Below, in pieces: positions 23,974-34,880 of a stretch of 64,000 nt of DNA. Numbering within the stretch: position 1 is the stretch's first letter; the number at the start of each line of letters is the position of its first letter. A model generated the notes under the pieces. That model made no database searches and was not told the origin of the DNA. It saw only the letters and a program-made list of their open reading frames with translations. Origin of the DNA: Olsenella profusa F0195 (lineage in GTDB: Bacteria > Actinomycetota > Coriobacteriia > Coriobacteriales > Atopobiaceae); NCBI RefSeq assembly GCF_000468755.1, contig NZ_AWEZ01000064.1, positions 1 through 64,000 on the forward strand. The letters run 5' to 3'. The position numbers and the translations under genes were made by a program.

Positions 23974-24723
23974 ATGGCCCCGCAGCCGAGGCGCTCGTCG
24001 CGGCTGCGCCTCATCGACACCGTGAGGGGGTGCTCCGTCGTGTCGATGGTGCTCTTTCACCTCTCGTACGATCTCGTGACGCTGAGGGGGCGCACGCTCC
24101 CCCTGTTCCATTCGCCCTTCGAGGACGTGTGGCGTGCGTCAATCGGCTGGACGTTTCTCTTCATTGCCGGCATGATGTGCGCCCTCTCGCGGGACAACTA
24201 CAGGCGTGCCGGCAAATATCTGGTGGTTGCCGCGCTCATCTATGGGGTCACCACCATCGCTGCCGTGGACACGCCCATCAGCTTTGGCATCATCTTCTGC
24301 ATGGGCGCGTCCACGCTCGTTGCGGCACTGCTCAGGTCGGCAGGGCTCCTCAGGGGCCGCCGTTCCTGGCTGTGCTCGATCCCTCTCATGGCACTCTTCC
24401 TCGCCTGTCTGCGCGTTCCCCAGGGGCTGGTGGGTGTGGGACAATTCGTTCTGCAGCTGCCCCGGCAGCTCTATGCCACACCCTACCTCGCTCCCCTGGG
24501 CTTTCCGGGGCCGCACTTCGCCTCGGGGGACTATTACCCCCTACTCCCCTACTCGCTGCTCTTTCTCGCTGGCGCAGGCATCGGGGCCTCGCTCGGCGCC
24601 CATGGCTTCCCAGCGTTCCTGCACTCGGTGGGCCTGAGGCCGCTTGAGTTCGTAGGTAGGCATGCCCTGCCCATCTATGTGCTGCACCAACCCATGCTGC
24701 TCCTGCTGAGCCTGTTCCTCTAG
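23974..24723 (+). CDS. DUF1624/HGSNAT-type membrane protein
   Basis: This polytopic protein of ~249 residues has about seven hydrophobic segments and starts with RLRLIDTVRGCSVVSMVLFH, the typical opening of the heparan-alpha-glucosaminide N-acetyltransferase catalytic domain (DUF1624). It also has WTFLFIAGMM and the late FVGRHALPIYVLHQP, which are common to this acyltransferase superfamily. The substrate is unknown; a surface glycan or lipid is possible. ATG 23974 is used; a TTG five codons earlier would overlap lexA. Its stop overlaps the stop of the convergent hflX. Confidence 0.75.
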   Translation: MAPQPRRSSRLRLIDTVRGCSVVSMVLFHLSYDLVTLRGRTLPLFHSPFEDVWRASIGWTFLFIAGMMCALSRDNYRRAGKYLVVAALIYGVTTIAAVDTPISFGIIFCMGASTLVAALLRSAGLLRGRRSWLCSIPLMALFLACLRVPQGLVGVGQFVLQLPRQLYATPYLAPLGFPGPHFASGDYYPLLPYSLLFLAGAGIGASLGAHGFPAFLHSVGLRPLEFVGRHALPIYVLHQPMLLLLSLFL

Positions 24724-26042
24724 GCCCCCACTCGCCCTTGCGCCTCCCCTGCGTCACTCACGCCATAGGGTTCGAGCGTGTCCGCCATACGCCTAGGGAC
24801 ACGGGCCGTCACAAGCAGGCCGCCCTGCTCGTAACGCTCGCGCACGATCTGGCCGCGCTCATGAACCAGCTTCACGAGCAGTCCCTTGTCGTGGGGGATG
24901 AGGCTTGTGATGGTAACGTCGCCGCGCGCGGCCTCGCGTGCGATGCGATACAGCAGGCCATCCGTCCCCGTCCCCGTAAGCGCCGAGACGAACTCCGCAT
25001 CTGGGTGCAGTGCCTCCATGCCATGTACCACCTCGCGGTCGAGCTGGTCGCACTTGTTGTACACGACCACCGAGGCGATGTCCGCCGCACCTATGTCAGC
25101 GAGAATGGCGTCGACGGCATCGATCTGTCGCTCGCAGTTGGGATCACTCGCGTCGGCAACCTTCAGCACGAGTTCGGCGGCCCGAGCCTCTGCCAGCGTG
25201 GACTTGAACGACTCCACGAGGTTCGTCGGGAGCTTTTGGATGAACCCCACCGTGTCCGTCAGGGTGATGCGTCGACCGGCCTTTAGGTCGAGCGAGCGTG
25301 TGGTGGGGTCGAGGGTGGCGAAGAGCTCGTCTCTGGCATAGACGTCCGCACCTGTCAGACGGTTGAGCAACGTGGACTTCCCGGCATTGGTGTAGCCGAC
25401 CAGGGCCACCCGGTAGATTCCCGAGTCCCAGCGCGCCCTGCTCTGCATGCGTCGTCGCTTGTCCAGCTCCTTGAGCTCGCGGCAAAGGTGCGAGATGCGG
25501 TCGCGTACCAGACGACGATCGATCTCCAGCTGGCTTTCGCCCTGGCCGAAACGGCTGCCGATGCCGCCGCGTGCCTGCTCTCCCACCAGGTGACTCCACA
25601 TGCCCCTCAGACGCGGGAGCACATACTGCAGCTGTGCCAGCTGCACCTGCAGGCGCCCCTCATGCGTGGTGGCGTGCTTGCCAAAGATGTCCAGGATGAG
25701 CGCCGTGCGATCGATGACCTTGACGGAGTCTCCCACGATTCGCTCGAGGCTCGTCTGCTGGGAGGGAGTCAGCTCATCGTCGAATATCACTACGTCAACG
25801 TCAAGGGCTCGTACCATGCGCACGAGCTCCTCGGTCTTGCCGCTGCCGATGAAGGTGCGCGACACGGGCTTCCGAAGCCTTTGTGTGAGTTGTCCCACCA
25901 CGACGGCCCCGTCCGTTACCGCCAGGCGGCCGAGTTCCGCCATCGAGTCCCTGAGGGGCCACGCTGCGGTGCCAAGGTCGACGCCCACCAGGAGTGCGCG
26001 CTCCGGTACCGGTGCCGTGGACCGAGGTTTGAATCGAGCCAT
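24720..26042 (-). CDS. hflX: GTPase HflX
   Basis: This 440-residue ribosome-associated GTPase can split stalled or hibernating 70S ribosomes. The N-terminal HflX domain (VVVGQLTQ, FIGSGKTEEL, IFDDELTPSQQ) and a charged helical linker (RFGQGESQLEIDRR) precede the G domain with GYTNAGKST, the DTVGF Walker B-type motif and NKCD. The C-terminus carries a short extra domain. It is the last gene of the minus-strand miaB-miaA-hflX run, the same association seen in many bacteria. Confidence 0.95.
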   Translation of the reverse strand: MARFKPRSTAPVPERALLVGVDLGTAAWPLRDSMAELGRLAVTDGAVVVGQLTQRLRKPVSRTFIGSGKTEELVRMVRALDVDVVIFDDELTPSQQTSLERIVGDSVKVIDRTALILDIFGKHATTHEGRLQVQLAQLQYVLPRLRGMWSHLVGEQARGGIGSRFGQGESQLEIDRRLVRDRISHLCRELKELDKRRRMQSRARWDSGIYRVALVGYTNAGKSTLLNRLTGADVYARDELFATLDPTTRSLDLKAGRRITLTDTVGFIQKLPTNLVESFKSTLAEARAAELVLKVADASDPNCERQIDAVDAILADIGAADIASVVVYNKCDQLDREVVHGMEALHPDAEFVSALTGTGTDGLLYRIAREAARGDVTITSLIPHDKGLLVKLVHERGQIVRERYEQGGLLVTARVPRRMADTLEPYGVSDAGEAQGRVGA

Positions 26043-26064
26043 GCGTCACCCTTCCACAGTTTGG

Positions 26065-27011
26065 TCAGCTCCTCCTGCGGCAGGCGTCCCGGGATGTCTG
26101 GATCCCAGACAGTACCTGTCCCACCAGCTCGTCAGGGGGCAACGTCGCATCGAGGGGACGCGCCCTCCCGTCGCGCCTGAGCCAAGAGAGCTGACGCTTG
26201 GCGTAGTGGCGCGTCCTTCGCTTGATGAGCTCGCGAGCCTCATCCAGGGAGCAATCGCCCCTCAGGGCGGCGAGCACCTCCTTGTATCCAATGGCCTGCC
26301 CAGCCGTCATGCCCTCGGTGAGCCCCTGCGCCCTGAGGCTCTCGACCTCCTGGACGAGTCCCTGGGAGAACATCCGATCGACTCGCGCATCGATGCGCTC
26401 GTACAGCACGGCACGTGGCAGCATCATGGCATACAGCTGCGTCAGGTAATGGGGGGTGCGCTGCCTGAGACCCTCGTGCTGGCGCGCATAGCTCACACCC
26501 TCGTCGAGCATCTCGAGGGCACGCACCACGCGCCGCATGTTATGGGGGTGAACGAGCTCGGCGCTCTTGGGGTCGCGCATGGCAAGCTCCCGATGAAGCG
26601 CCTCGGCACCCTCCGCCTCGGCCATCCGCTCCCACCTCAAGCGCGTCCCACTGCCACGCCTGCCCTGGGGAAACGACACCTCGTCTATCACGGCGTCGAG
26701 GTAGAGGCCCGTACCGCCGCAGAGGATGGGAACCTGCCCTTGGGACAGCAGCACGTCGACGCATGCGCGCGCCTCGGACTGGAAGCGTTTGACGGAGTAG
26801 TCCTCGCGCACGTCCGCCACGTCCACCATGAGGAGCGGAGCCTCGCGCCCGGCAGGAGGCGTCTTGGCCGTGCCGATGTCCATGCCGCGATACACCTGCA
26901 TGGCGTCCACGGAGATGACGGCGCCCCCCAACCTCATGGCAAGCGCATCGGCGAGCGAGCTCTTGCCTGACGCGGTCGGGCCAACGATGGCCACGATGGG
27001 GCCGGGGGATG

Positions 27012-27015
<4 letters not shown>
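26065..27015 (-). CDS. miaA: tRNA dimethylallyltransferase
   Basis: This 316-residue enzyme adds a dimethylallyl group to N6 of A37 in tRNAs reading UNN codons. The P-loop GPTASGKS lies at 12-19. The SVDAMQVYRGMDIGTAKT and GGTGLYLDAVID motifs and the C-terminal TRHYAKRQLSWLRRD are diagnostic. It overlaps miaB by four bases, so the enzymes for the two successive A37 steps (prenylation, then methylthiolation) are coupled. Confidence 0.96.
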
Positions 27016-28378
<1,363 letters not shown>

Positions 28379-28379
<1 letters not shown>

Positions 28380-28696
28380 TAGGCGACCACACTCGTGGGA
28401 TCCGTCGGCTCGACCATGGCGGCCTGAGGCGTAATGCGATGCACGTAGATGGCGATGCGTATGGCCGTCCGCGTCTGGCCATTGATCTCGATGTCAGAGA
28501 AGGTGGGCGCGCAGGAGATGTCCACCCCCGTCGGGATGAGAAAGCCGCGCGCGATGGCAATCGCCTTGACTGCCTGGTTGACGGCACCCGCTCCGACGGA
28601 TTGGATATTGACGGGCACGCCGTCCTTGACCATGCCGGCAATGGCACCTGCGACCGACGCAGGCGATGACTTGCTCGACACCTTGAGAAAATCCAT
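28379..28696 (-). CDS. spoVS: SpoVS (stage V sporulation protein S family)
   Basis: This 105-residue Alba-fold protein starts MDFLKVSSKSSPASVAGAIA and contains VGAGAVNQAVKAIAIARGF, nearly identical to the Bacillus family pattern. It probably binds nucleic acid. In Bacillus spoVS lies in the recA-rny-ymdB-spoVS-miaB region; the same order around rny and miaB is seen here, with a different gene between. The C-terminus (after about residue 86) is somewhat longer. ATG 28696 has GGGAG upstream; longer frames lack support. No other sporulation gene is present in the window. Confidence 0.93.
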
Positions 28697-28794
28697 GTGT
28701 GACTCCCATTTGCCGCATACGCATGTCTGCATGCGCGGTACTTCGTTTGTGGCCCATGACGAGCATTTTCTGTATGGTACAGCATATGGGAAAG

Positions 28795-29880
28795 TCAATC
28801 ATCTTGAATGACGGAGAACGTGACCGTAATCTTGTCCGAACGCACACTCACCTGTGGCTCACGTTCCAAGCTGAGATAGTAGCGCTCCGCCAGCCTTGCA
28901 AAGTCCCGCTCCATCGCGCGGGAGAACTCGCCCAGGTCATCCTTGGAGACATGCAGGTGGCGCTGGTCACGCGCGAGGTTGACCGACGAGCGTGCGTGTC
29001 CTCGGCCAGAGGGTTCGTGCGTGCGGCAGGCAAGGACGTCGCGCAGGGGCCGTATCTGGCCCGAGAGTATGCGATGGGCCGTGCGCTCGCTCACCTCCAG
29101 GCCGATGGACGCGGCAATGGATAGCAGGTCGTACGCGTCCGAGGCGAGGGCGAAGCGCTCCACGCAGCCCAGGGTGCCGAAGTCATCCACGAAGAGCAGG
29201 CTCGTGGGATCGATGCGTCCCTGGGACACCTTGACCAGGGTCGCCACGATCTCTGCCGGGGAGCCCAGGTACACATGGCACTCCCCCCGCTCCTCGAGGG
29301 CAAACTCCACACAGGTCCGGATGACGTTATGGGGGCCGTTCACGACATGTGGGACGCCCTCGTCATCACGCTCGATGATGGGCCAGCTGGACTGGTCGGC
29401 ACGCTCGGAAAGGGCGCTCGTGTCGCTGAGCACCTGGATGGAGGATCCCTGGCCAGGGGCCGAGCACACCACGCGTGCCGAGAGCACGTTCTCGCGAACG
29501 GAGTAGAGGGCCATGCCACGCCCATGGACGCCCCACCGGTCCGTGCGCAGGGCGTCGAGCTTGGAGGTCACACGCGCATCGAAGATGCGGTCCTGGAGGG
29601 CCGACGGGATGCCAGCGCCATCATCGATCACCGTGAGGGTGCGGATGCCCCCCTCACGCGAGGAAGACACGAAGATGCTGCGAGCCCCCGCGTCACGGGA
29701 GTTTCGCAGCATCTCGATGACGATGTCCTCCAGGTGGCGGATGTCCTGCTGGGCCTGGCGTCGCTCGGCCTCGGAGACCTTCAGGCGCACGTAGCCATCC
29801 CCCAGGTTCTCGTCCACCCTGAGCGCACGTTCCCCGCCCATGGCGGAGATGAACCCCTCGAGTGAGCCCGCCCCAGACAT
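28795..29880 (-). CDS. GHKL-type ATP-binding protein between rny and spoVS
   Basis: This 361-residue protein has an N-terminal Bergerat ATPase fold: N-box EMLRNSRDAGA (Glu56, Asn60), G1 box DDGAGIP and G2 box GVHGRGMALYSV. This resembles MutL/Hsp90-type ATPases more than histidine kinases, because there is no phosphoacceptor His and no sensor. The region after ~residue 200 has no recognisable domain; it includes a possible HTH-like stretch with SERTAHRILSGQIRPL. It follows rny by six bases and precedes spoVS, so it shares their transcript. I do not recognise a characterised homologue. Confidence 0.7.
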   Translation of the reverse strand: MSGAGSLEGFISAMGGERALRVDENLGDGYVRLKVSEAERRQAQQDIRHLEDIVIEMLRNSRDAGARSIFVSSSREGGIRTLTVIDDGAGIPSALQDRIFDARVTSKLDALRTDRWGVHGRGMALYSVRENVLSARVVCSAPGQGSSIQVLSDTSALSERADQSSWPIIERDDEGVPHVVNGPHNVIRTCVEFALEERGECHVYLGSPAEIVATLVKVSQGRIDPTSLLFVDDFGTLGCVERFALASDAYDLLSIAASIGLEVSERTAHRILSGQIRPLRDVLACRTHEPSGRGHARSSVNLARDQRHLHVSKDDLGEFSRAMERDFARLAERYYLSLEREPQVSVRSDKITVTFSVIQDD

Positions 29881-29886
29881 CGGAGG

Positions 29887-31443
29887 CTACTTGGCGATGT
29901 CGACGGCGCGGGACTCGCGGATGACCACGACGCGCACCTGGCCGGGATACTGCATCTCGTCCTCGATCTGCCTGGCGATGTCGTGCGCGAGCACGGTTGC
30001 CTGGGCATCGGAGATCCTCTCGGGCTGAACCATCACATGCAGCTCGCGACCGGCCTGCATGGCATAGGTGCGCTCGACGCCCTCATGGGCGTTCGAGATC
30101 TCCTCGAGCTTCTCGAGGCGCTTGATGTAGGTCTCGGCGCTCTCACGGCGCGCACCGGGACGTGCGGCAGAGATGGCGTCGGCGGCCTGCACGAGGACGT
30201 CGAGCACCGTGTTGGGCTCGACGTCCGCATGGTGCGCCTCGATGGCATGGACGATCTCGGGCTTCTCGCCATACCGACGACAGAGGTCGGCGCCGATGAC
30301 GGCATGTGGCCCCTCCACGTCACTGTCGATGGCCTTGCCGATGTCATGCAGGAGGCCGGCACGCTTGGCAGGCGCCTCGGGAAGCCCGAGTTCGGCGGCC
30401 ATCATGGCGCAGAGCTGTGCCACCTGGATGGAGTGATTGAGCACGTTCTGGCCGAAGGACGTGCGGTAGCGAAGGCGACCCAAGGTCTTGACGACCTCGG
30501 GGTGCAGGTCGTGAATGCCGCATTCATAGGTGGCCTGCTCGCCAGCCTCCTGGATGCGCTCGCCCACGAGGGTCTCCGCCTTCTTGTACAGCTCCTCGAT
30601 GCGCGCGGGATGGATGCGTCCGTCTGCGATGAGGTTCTCGAGGGCCACGCGTGCGGTCTCGCGGCGAACGGGGTCGAAGCTGGAGAGCACGACGGTCTCG
30701 GGCGTGTCGTCGATGACGAGCGAGACACCGGACACCTGCTCGAACGTGCGGATGTTGCGGCCCTCGCGACCGATGATGCGACCCTTGAGGTCATCGGATG
30801 GGATGTGCACGGAGGTCACCGTGATCTCGCCCGCCTGGTCGGAGGCACAGCGCTGGATAGCCGTGGATACGATCTCGCGCGCCGTCTTATCAGCCTGGGC
30901 ACGCACGCGCTGCTCGCTCTCTCGCAGGATCTGTGCCTCCTCGCGCACGGAGTCGGCGCGCACACGCTCGATGAACTCCCGGTGCGCCTCCTCCTTGGTG
31001 AGCGCTGCAATGCGCTCGAGCTCGGAGGTCTGCCTGGCATAGAGGCCATCGATCTCGCCCTTGCGCCTGTCTATCTGGCCCTGCATGCTGGAAAGCTGGT
31101 GCTCCTTGCGATCCAGCGCGTCATTGCGACGGTCGAGTGACTCCTCGCGCTGCATGACGCGCCTCTCGAGGTCCTGAAGCTCCTGCTTGCGACGCTTCTC
31201 GTCCGCTTCGGAGCGCTGCTTGAGCTGAAGGATCTCCTCGCGGGCCTCCACGAGGGCGGTCTTCTTGGCGTTCTCCGCATCGTGCGCGGCGTCCGCCGCA
31301 ATGCGCTTCGCCTCGCCCTGCGCATCGTCCAATGCCCGGTTTGCCTGCTGAACCTTTGAGTTGTTGCCGTTGGAGACAACGAGGTAGGCGATGAGCGCGC
31401 CTACCAGGAGTCCCACGACCCCGATGATGATGTAGATTGGCAT
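29887..31443 (-). CDS. rny: Ribonuclease Y
   Basis: This 518-residue membrane-anchored endoribonuclease starts mRNA decay. An N-terminal membrane segment ([19 protein letters not shown]) is followed by a long coiled coil (~35-205), a KH domain ([15 protein letters not shown]) and an HD domain with the metal motif LLHDIGKA and HHADVEP. All parts are complete. RNase J (rnj) and PNPase are also encoded in this window, the usual partners of RNase Y in Gram-positive RNA decay. The gene starts after a ~245-base gap from recX, which probably holds its promoter. Confidence 0.96.
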   Translation of the reverse strand: MPIYIIIGVVGLLVGALIAYLVVSNGNNSKVQQANRALDDAQGEAKRIAADAAHDAENAKKTALVEAREEILQLKQRSEADEKRRKQELQDLERRVMQREESLDRRNDALDRKEHQLSSMQGQIDRRKGEIDGLYARQTSELERIAALTKEEAHREFIERVRADSVREEAQILRESEQRVRAQADKTAREIVSTAIQRCASDQAGEITVTSVHIPSDDLKGRIIGREGRNIRTFEQVSGVSLVIDDTPETVVLSSFDPVRRETARVALENLIADGRIHPARIEELYKKAETLVGERIQEAGEQATYECGIHDLHPEVVKTLGRLRYRTSFGQNVLNHSIQVAQLCAMMAAELGLPEAPAKRAGLLHDIGKAIDSDVEGPHAVIGADLCRRYGEKPEIVHAIEAHHADVEPNTVLDVLVQAADAISAARPGARRESAETYIKRLEKLEEISNAHEGVERTYAMQAGRELHVMVQPERISDAQATVLAHDIARQIEDEMQYPGQVRVVVIRESRAVDIAK

Positions 31444-31688
31444 GCTTACTCCTCAGATGCTTTGTCCATGTGTTCAGGAGACCGTCCCATGAGAGGCGGA
31501 ACCCGTCATCCGAGACGCAGCCTGCTGCAAGTACCTGCGTATGAAGAGCTGGACGCAATGCTGACAGAATAGACAAACGCATGGCGCGCATGCGTGAGAC
31601 GACTCGGAGAACATAGCCATCGTATGTGCTGGCTGGACTGCTGTCAAATCGCTGCGGCAGACGGTGCGCCGCAGGGGCCGGCAATGGG

Positions 31689-32381
31689 TCAGAGGGCACC
31701 CTCGTCTCTGAGCCGGGAGGCAACGGCATGGGCGACGTCGAGCGAGAAGCCGCGTGCGCCCAGGAAGCGCACGACCTTGGCATAGGGATCCCCGCCCGTA
31801 AAGCGGCGGTGCGCCGCCACCTCATAGGCGCGCTCGGCCTCCCCCTCATCGGGAAGGTAGGCATCGGGCCAGCCGGGAACATCGGCAGGCTCGATGCCCT
31901 TCTGTGCCAAGGCGCGCTCGATGCGGGAGCGCCCCCATCCGGCATATGCCTTAGAGCGGATGAAGACGTCGGCGTAGCGGGCGTCATTGACGATGCCCGC
32001 CTCGATCGCGCGGGCGATGCACGCCTCGACGGCGCCCTTCCAATAGCCGTCAGCCAAGAGCTTCTCCCTCAGCTCATGGCTTGAGTAGTCGCGCCTGTTT
32101 ACGAGGCCCGCGATACGATCGCGTGCCTTGGCCTCCTGGAGCCGTCTGAGCATGGAGACCAGCTCGGTGCGCGATGTGGGGGCGAACTCCCCCGAACGCC
32201 GACGACCTCTGGCCGCCTTGCCAACGGACAACGGAACGGCAAGCTCCTCGATGGAGCCGTCGGCTGCCGTCACGGCGATGGTCGCACGAGGCTTTTGCCC
32301 TCCGAGGGAAGGGGTGCCCGCCCCTCGTTCGGGGAGCGAGACGCTCCATGCGAGCCCCGACTGATGGGCGGACGGCGCCAT
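31689..32381 (-). CDS. recX: Regulatory protein RecX
   Basis: This 230-residue, mostly helical protein binds RecA filaments and limits their activity. The RecX repeats show as NRRDYSSHELREKLLADGY, NDARYADVFIRSKAYAGWGR and the final VVRFLGARGFSLDVAHAV. The first ~70 residues are a poorly conserved extension. It starts nine bases after recA, so it is co-transcribed and under the same SOS control. Confidence 0.9.
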   Translation of the reverse strand: MAPSAHQSGLAWSVSLPERGAGTPSLGGQKPRATIAVTAADGSIEELAVPLSVGKAARGRRRSGEFAPTSRTELVSMLRRLQEAKARDRIAGLVNRRDYSSHELREKLLADGYWKGAVEACIARAIEAGIVNDARYADVFIRSKAYAGWGRSRIERALAQKGIEPADVPGWPDAYLPDEGEAERAYEVAAHRRFTGGDPYAKVVRFLGARGFSLDVAHAVASRLRDEGAL

Positions 32382-32390
32382 GCCGCGCGC

Positions 32391-33497
32391 CTACTCCGTG
32401 CGCTCGGGCTCTGGGGTGGCATCGCCATCGGCGACAGGCTCGCCCACACGCTCGTCACCCAATTCGAGACCGCAGGCGACGCGTACCTTGTGGTCGATCT
32501 CATCGCGAAGGTCGGGGTTGGTCGTCAAAAACTCCTTGACGGCCTCGCGCCCCTGACCCAAGCGCTCCTCTCCATAGGTGAACCAGGAGCCTGACTTGGT
32601 GACGATGTCGTAGTCCACTGCCATGTCGAGAATGGAACCCTCCTTGGAGATCCCCGTGCCATACATGATGTCGAACTCGGCCTGCTTGAAGGGAGGGGCG
32701 ACCTTGTTCTTGACGACCTTGACCTTCACGCGGTTGCCGACGTTCTCGCCGTTCCTCTTGATGGAGTCTGTGCGGCGGATGTCCATGCGCACCGATGAGA
32801 AGAACTTGAGCGCGCGCCCACCGGGCGTGGTCTCGGGGTTGCCGAACATGACGCCAATCTTCTCGCGCAGCTGGTTGATGAAGATGCACGTGGTGTTTGA
32901 CCTGGAGAGTGACCCCGCCAGCTTGCGGAGGGCCTGACTCATGAGGCGCGCCTGGAGACCAACGGTCGTGTCTCCAATCTCCCCCTCGATCTCCGCACGG
33001 GGAACGAGGGCGGCCACGGAGTCGATGACCACGACGTCTATGGCACCGGAGCGCACGAGCATGTCGCAAATCTCAAGTGCCTGCTCACCTGTATCGGGCT
33101 GAGAGATGAGCACCTCGTCGATGTCCACACCGATGCGTGCCGCATAGCCTGGGTCGAGTGCGTGCTCTGCGTCGATGAAGGCGACGACGCCACCCATGGC
33201 CTGCGCCTCGGCAAGGATCTCCAGGGAGAGTGTCGTCTTGCCCGATGACTCGGGGCCGTAGATCTCGACGATGCGGCCACGCGGGACGCCACCGATGCCC
33301 AGTGCGGCGTCGAGCGCCAACGAACCTGTGGGGATGGCCTCTATCTCCATCGTCGGACCACCGTCACCAAAGCGCATGATGGACCCCTTGCCGAACTTCT
33401 TCTCAATCTCTGATGTGGTGACGGAGACCATCTTGTCGCGCTCTTCGCCATAGGTCTTCTCGTGAACCTCACGTGGGGTGCCCTTGCTACGTGCCAT
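32391..33497 (-). CDS. recA: RecA recombinase
   Basis: This 368-residue ATP-dependent strand-exchange protein is also the LexA co-protease. The Walker A motif GPESSGKTT is at 81-89, [12 protein letters not shown] forms Walker B and loop L1, and [21 protein letters not shown] forms loop L2. The acidic C-terminal tail ends PEPERTE. The strong promoter with an SOS box upstream and the divergent lexA pair at 23 kb give a complete local SOS circuit. recX follows at once. Confidence 0.98.
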   Translation of the reverse strand: MARSKGTPREVHEKTYGEERDKMVSVTTSEIEKKFGKGSIMRFGDGGPTMEIEAIPTGSLALDAALGIGGVPRGRIVEIYGPESSGKTTLSLEILAEAQAMGGVVAFIDAEHALDPGYAARIGVDIDEVLISQPDTGEQALEICDMLVRSGAIDVVVIDSVAALVPRAEIEGEIGDTTVGLQARLMSQALRKLAGSLSRSNTTCIFINQLREKIGVMFGNPETTPGGRALKFFSSVRMDIRRTDSIKRNGENVGNRVKVKVVKNKVAPPFKQAEFDIMYGTGISKEGSILDMAVDYDIVTKSGSWFTYGEERLGQGREAVKEFLTTNPDLRDEIDHKVRVACGLELGDERVGEPVADGDATPEPERTE

Positions 33498-33526
33498 GCC
33501 GTCTCCTTGTCCTGGGATGCACAGAC

Positions 33527-33555
33527 ATCATATGCGAACAGTCGTTCGGTGTCAA
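33527..33555 (-). promoter_or_regulatory. recA promoter with SOS box in the spacer
   Basis: On the minus strand TTGACA (33550-33555), a 17-base spacer and TATGAT (33527-33532) form a near-consensus promoter 30 bases before the recA ATG. The spacer contains CGAACGACTGTTCG (33535-33548), a LexA-box match whose two 5-base arms are exact reverse complements. Bound LexA would block RNA polymerase directly. Confidence 0.9.
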
Positions 33556-33715
33556 TCGAACGGCACAATGGTAGCAGCCGTCACTGGCGGCATGCTTGCC
33601 AAGAAATGCTGAAGCCTGCATGACAACGTCGCGCCTGACAATGGCGTCGGCAGGCACCTGCGCACAGCGACGGGGCGCGGCGGCTGCGCACGGAGGGGGC
33701 GGCCAAGCGGCAGGC

Positions 33716-34234
33716 CTAGGACTTCAACAACTCGTCACAAAGCAGGCCGAGCGCAACGTACACGGCCTTGCGCCTCACCGTGCCCCTGTCCCCCGAGAAC
33801 ACATGGCGTTCGCTCCGCTCGCCCCGGGAGGACGCCACGCCAAACCAGACCGTGCCAACGGGCTTGCCCGGCTCGGCACCCCCCGGTCCGGCAATGCCCG
33901 TGGTCGCGATGGCCACATCGGCCCTCAGCACCCTGCGGGCGCCGGCCGCCATCTGCTCGGCGCATTCGCGCGAGACGGCACCGATGGAGGGCTCGTCGAG
34001 GATGGCGCCTTCGACCCCCAGCACCTCGTGCTTGACGGAGATGGCATACGAGACGATGCCACCGCGTACGGCGAGCGAGCTGCCCGGAATGGCCGTGAGC
34101 GCACCGGACACGAGACCGCCCGTACATGATTCGGCGGTACCCACCGTGCGACCGTCGCGTGTCGCAGCGCTCACGACCCGTTGCGCCCGCGCAAGGACGT
34201 CCTCGTTGGTGCATGAGACATCACCCCTATCCAT
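33716..34234 (-). CDS. pncC: CinA C-terminal-domain protein (nicotinamide-nucleotide amidase, PncC)
   Basis: This 172-residue protein corresponds to the amidohydrolase half of CinA, which deamidates nicotinamide mononucleotide to recycle NAD. The active-site segment GTAESCTGGLVSGALT and the later TTGIAGPGG plus KPVGTVWFG are visible. The N-terminal molybdopterin-like domain of full CinA is absent, as in stand-alone PncC. It overlaps the pgsA end by eight bases and precedes recA, the classic pgsA-cinA-recA order. Confidence 0.92.
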   Translation of the reverse strand: MDRGDVSCTNEDVLARAQRVVSAATRDGRTVGTAESCTGGLVSGALTAIPGSSLAVRGGIVSYAISVKHEVLGVEGAILDEPSIGAVSRECAEQMAAGARRVLRADVAIATTGIAGPGGAEPGKPVGTVWFGVASSRGERSERHVFSGDRGTVRRKAVYVALGLLCDELLKS

Positions 34235-34880
34235 CGGTGTCCTCCTCGGAGGCAGACAGGTAGGGCCAGGCCTTCATGAAGTAGTCGACGCCCGACCAGG
34301 CAGTGAGGGCGACGGCAATCCACAGCAGCACCTGCGATACGCCCATCAATGCCCATGTGGCCGCCAGGATGCGGCCGTATGCCTCCGTGTAGAGGAGGCC
34401 GGGTGGGAAGGGGAATGCCCGGAGCGCATTGCCCAGCAGCAGGCCCGCGATGGATGCCATCGTGGTTGCCGTCTTCCACTTTCCAAGGTTGCTGGCGGCG
34501 ATGACCTCGCCCGCAGATGCCGCCACCATACGCAGCCCCGACACCAGGAACTCGCGTGCCACGACGACGAGGATGACCACGGCACGCACCGAGCCAACCT
34601 GCAGGAGAAAGACGAGCGCCACCACCACGACGAGCTTGTCCGCGATGGGGTCAAGGAACTTGCCGAACACGGTGACCTCGTTGCGACTTCTTGCGAGATA
34701 GCCATCGAGCTTGTCCGTGAGGGACAGCAGGATGAAGAGGATTGCCGTCACGATCCAGAGGACGCCCTGGCACGACCCCGGCGTCACGGCAAGCTCGGCG
34801 ACGAGGAGCCATGCGGGAACGAGCGCCACGCGGGCGCAGGTCACGACATTGGCCAGCGTCCATATGCCCCTGTGAGCCAT
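34227..34880 (-). CDS. pgsA: CDP-diacylglycerol-glycerol-3-phosphate 3-phosphatidyltransferase
   Basis: This 217-residue integral membrane enzyme makes phosphatidylglycerol phosphate. The CDP-alcohol signature runs from TDKLDGYLAR through GKFLDPIADK. An N-terminal WTLANVVTCARVALVP segment is typical of PgsA. Its start abuts rimO (the stop and start share one base) and its end overlaps cinA, so all are in one operon. It is the better pgsA candidate of the two family members in this window. Confidence 0.92.
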   Translation of the reverse strand: MAHRGIWTLANVVTCARVALVPAWLLVAELAVTPGSCQGVLWIVTAILFILLSLTDKLDGYLARSRNEVTVFGKFLDPIADKLVVVVALVFLLQVGSVRAVVILVVVAREFLVSGLRMVAASAGEVIAASNLGKWKTATTMASIAGLLLGNALRAFPFPPGLLYTEAYGRILAATWALMGVSQVLLWIAVALTAWSGVDYFMKAWPYLSASEEDTDG

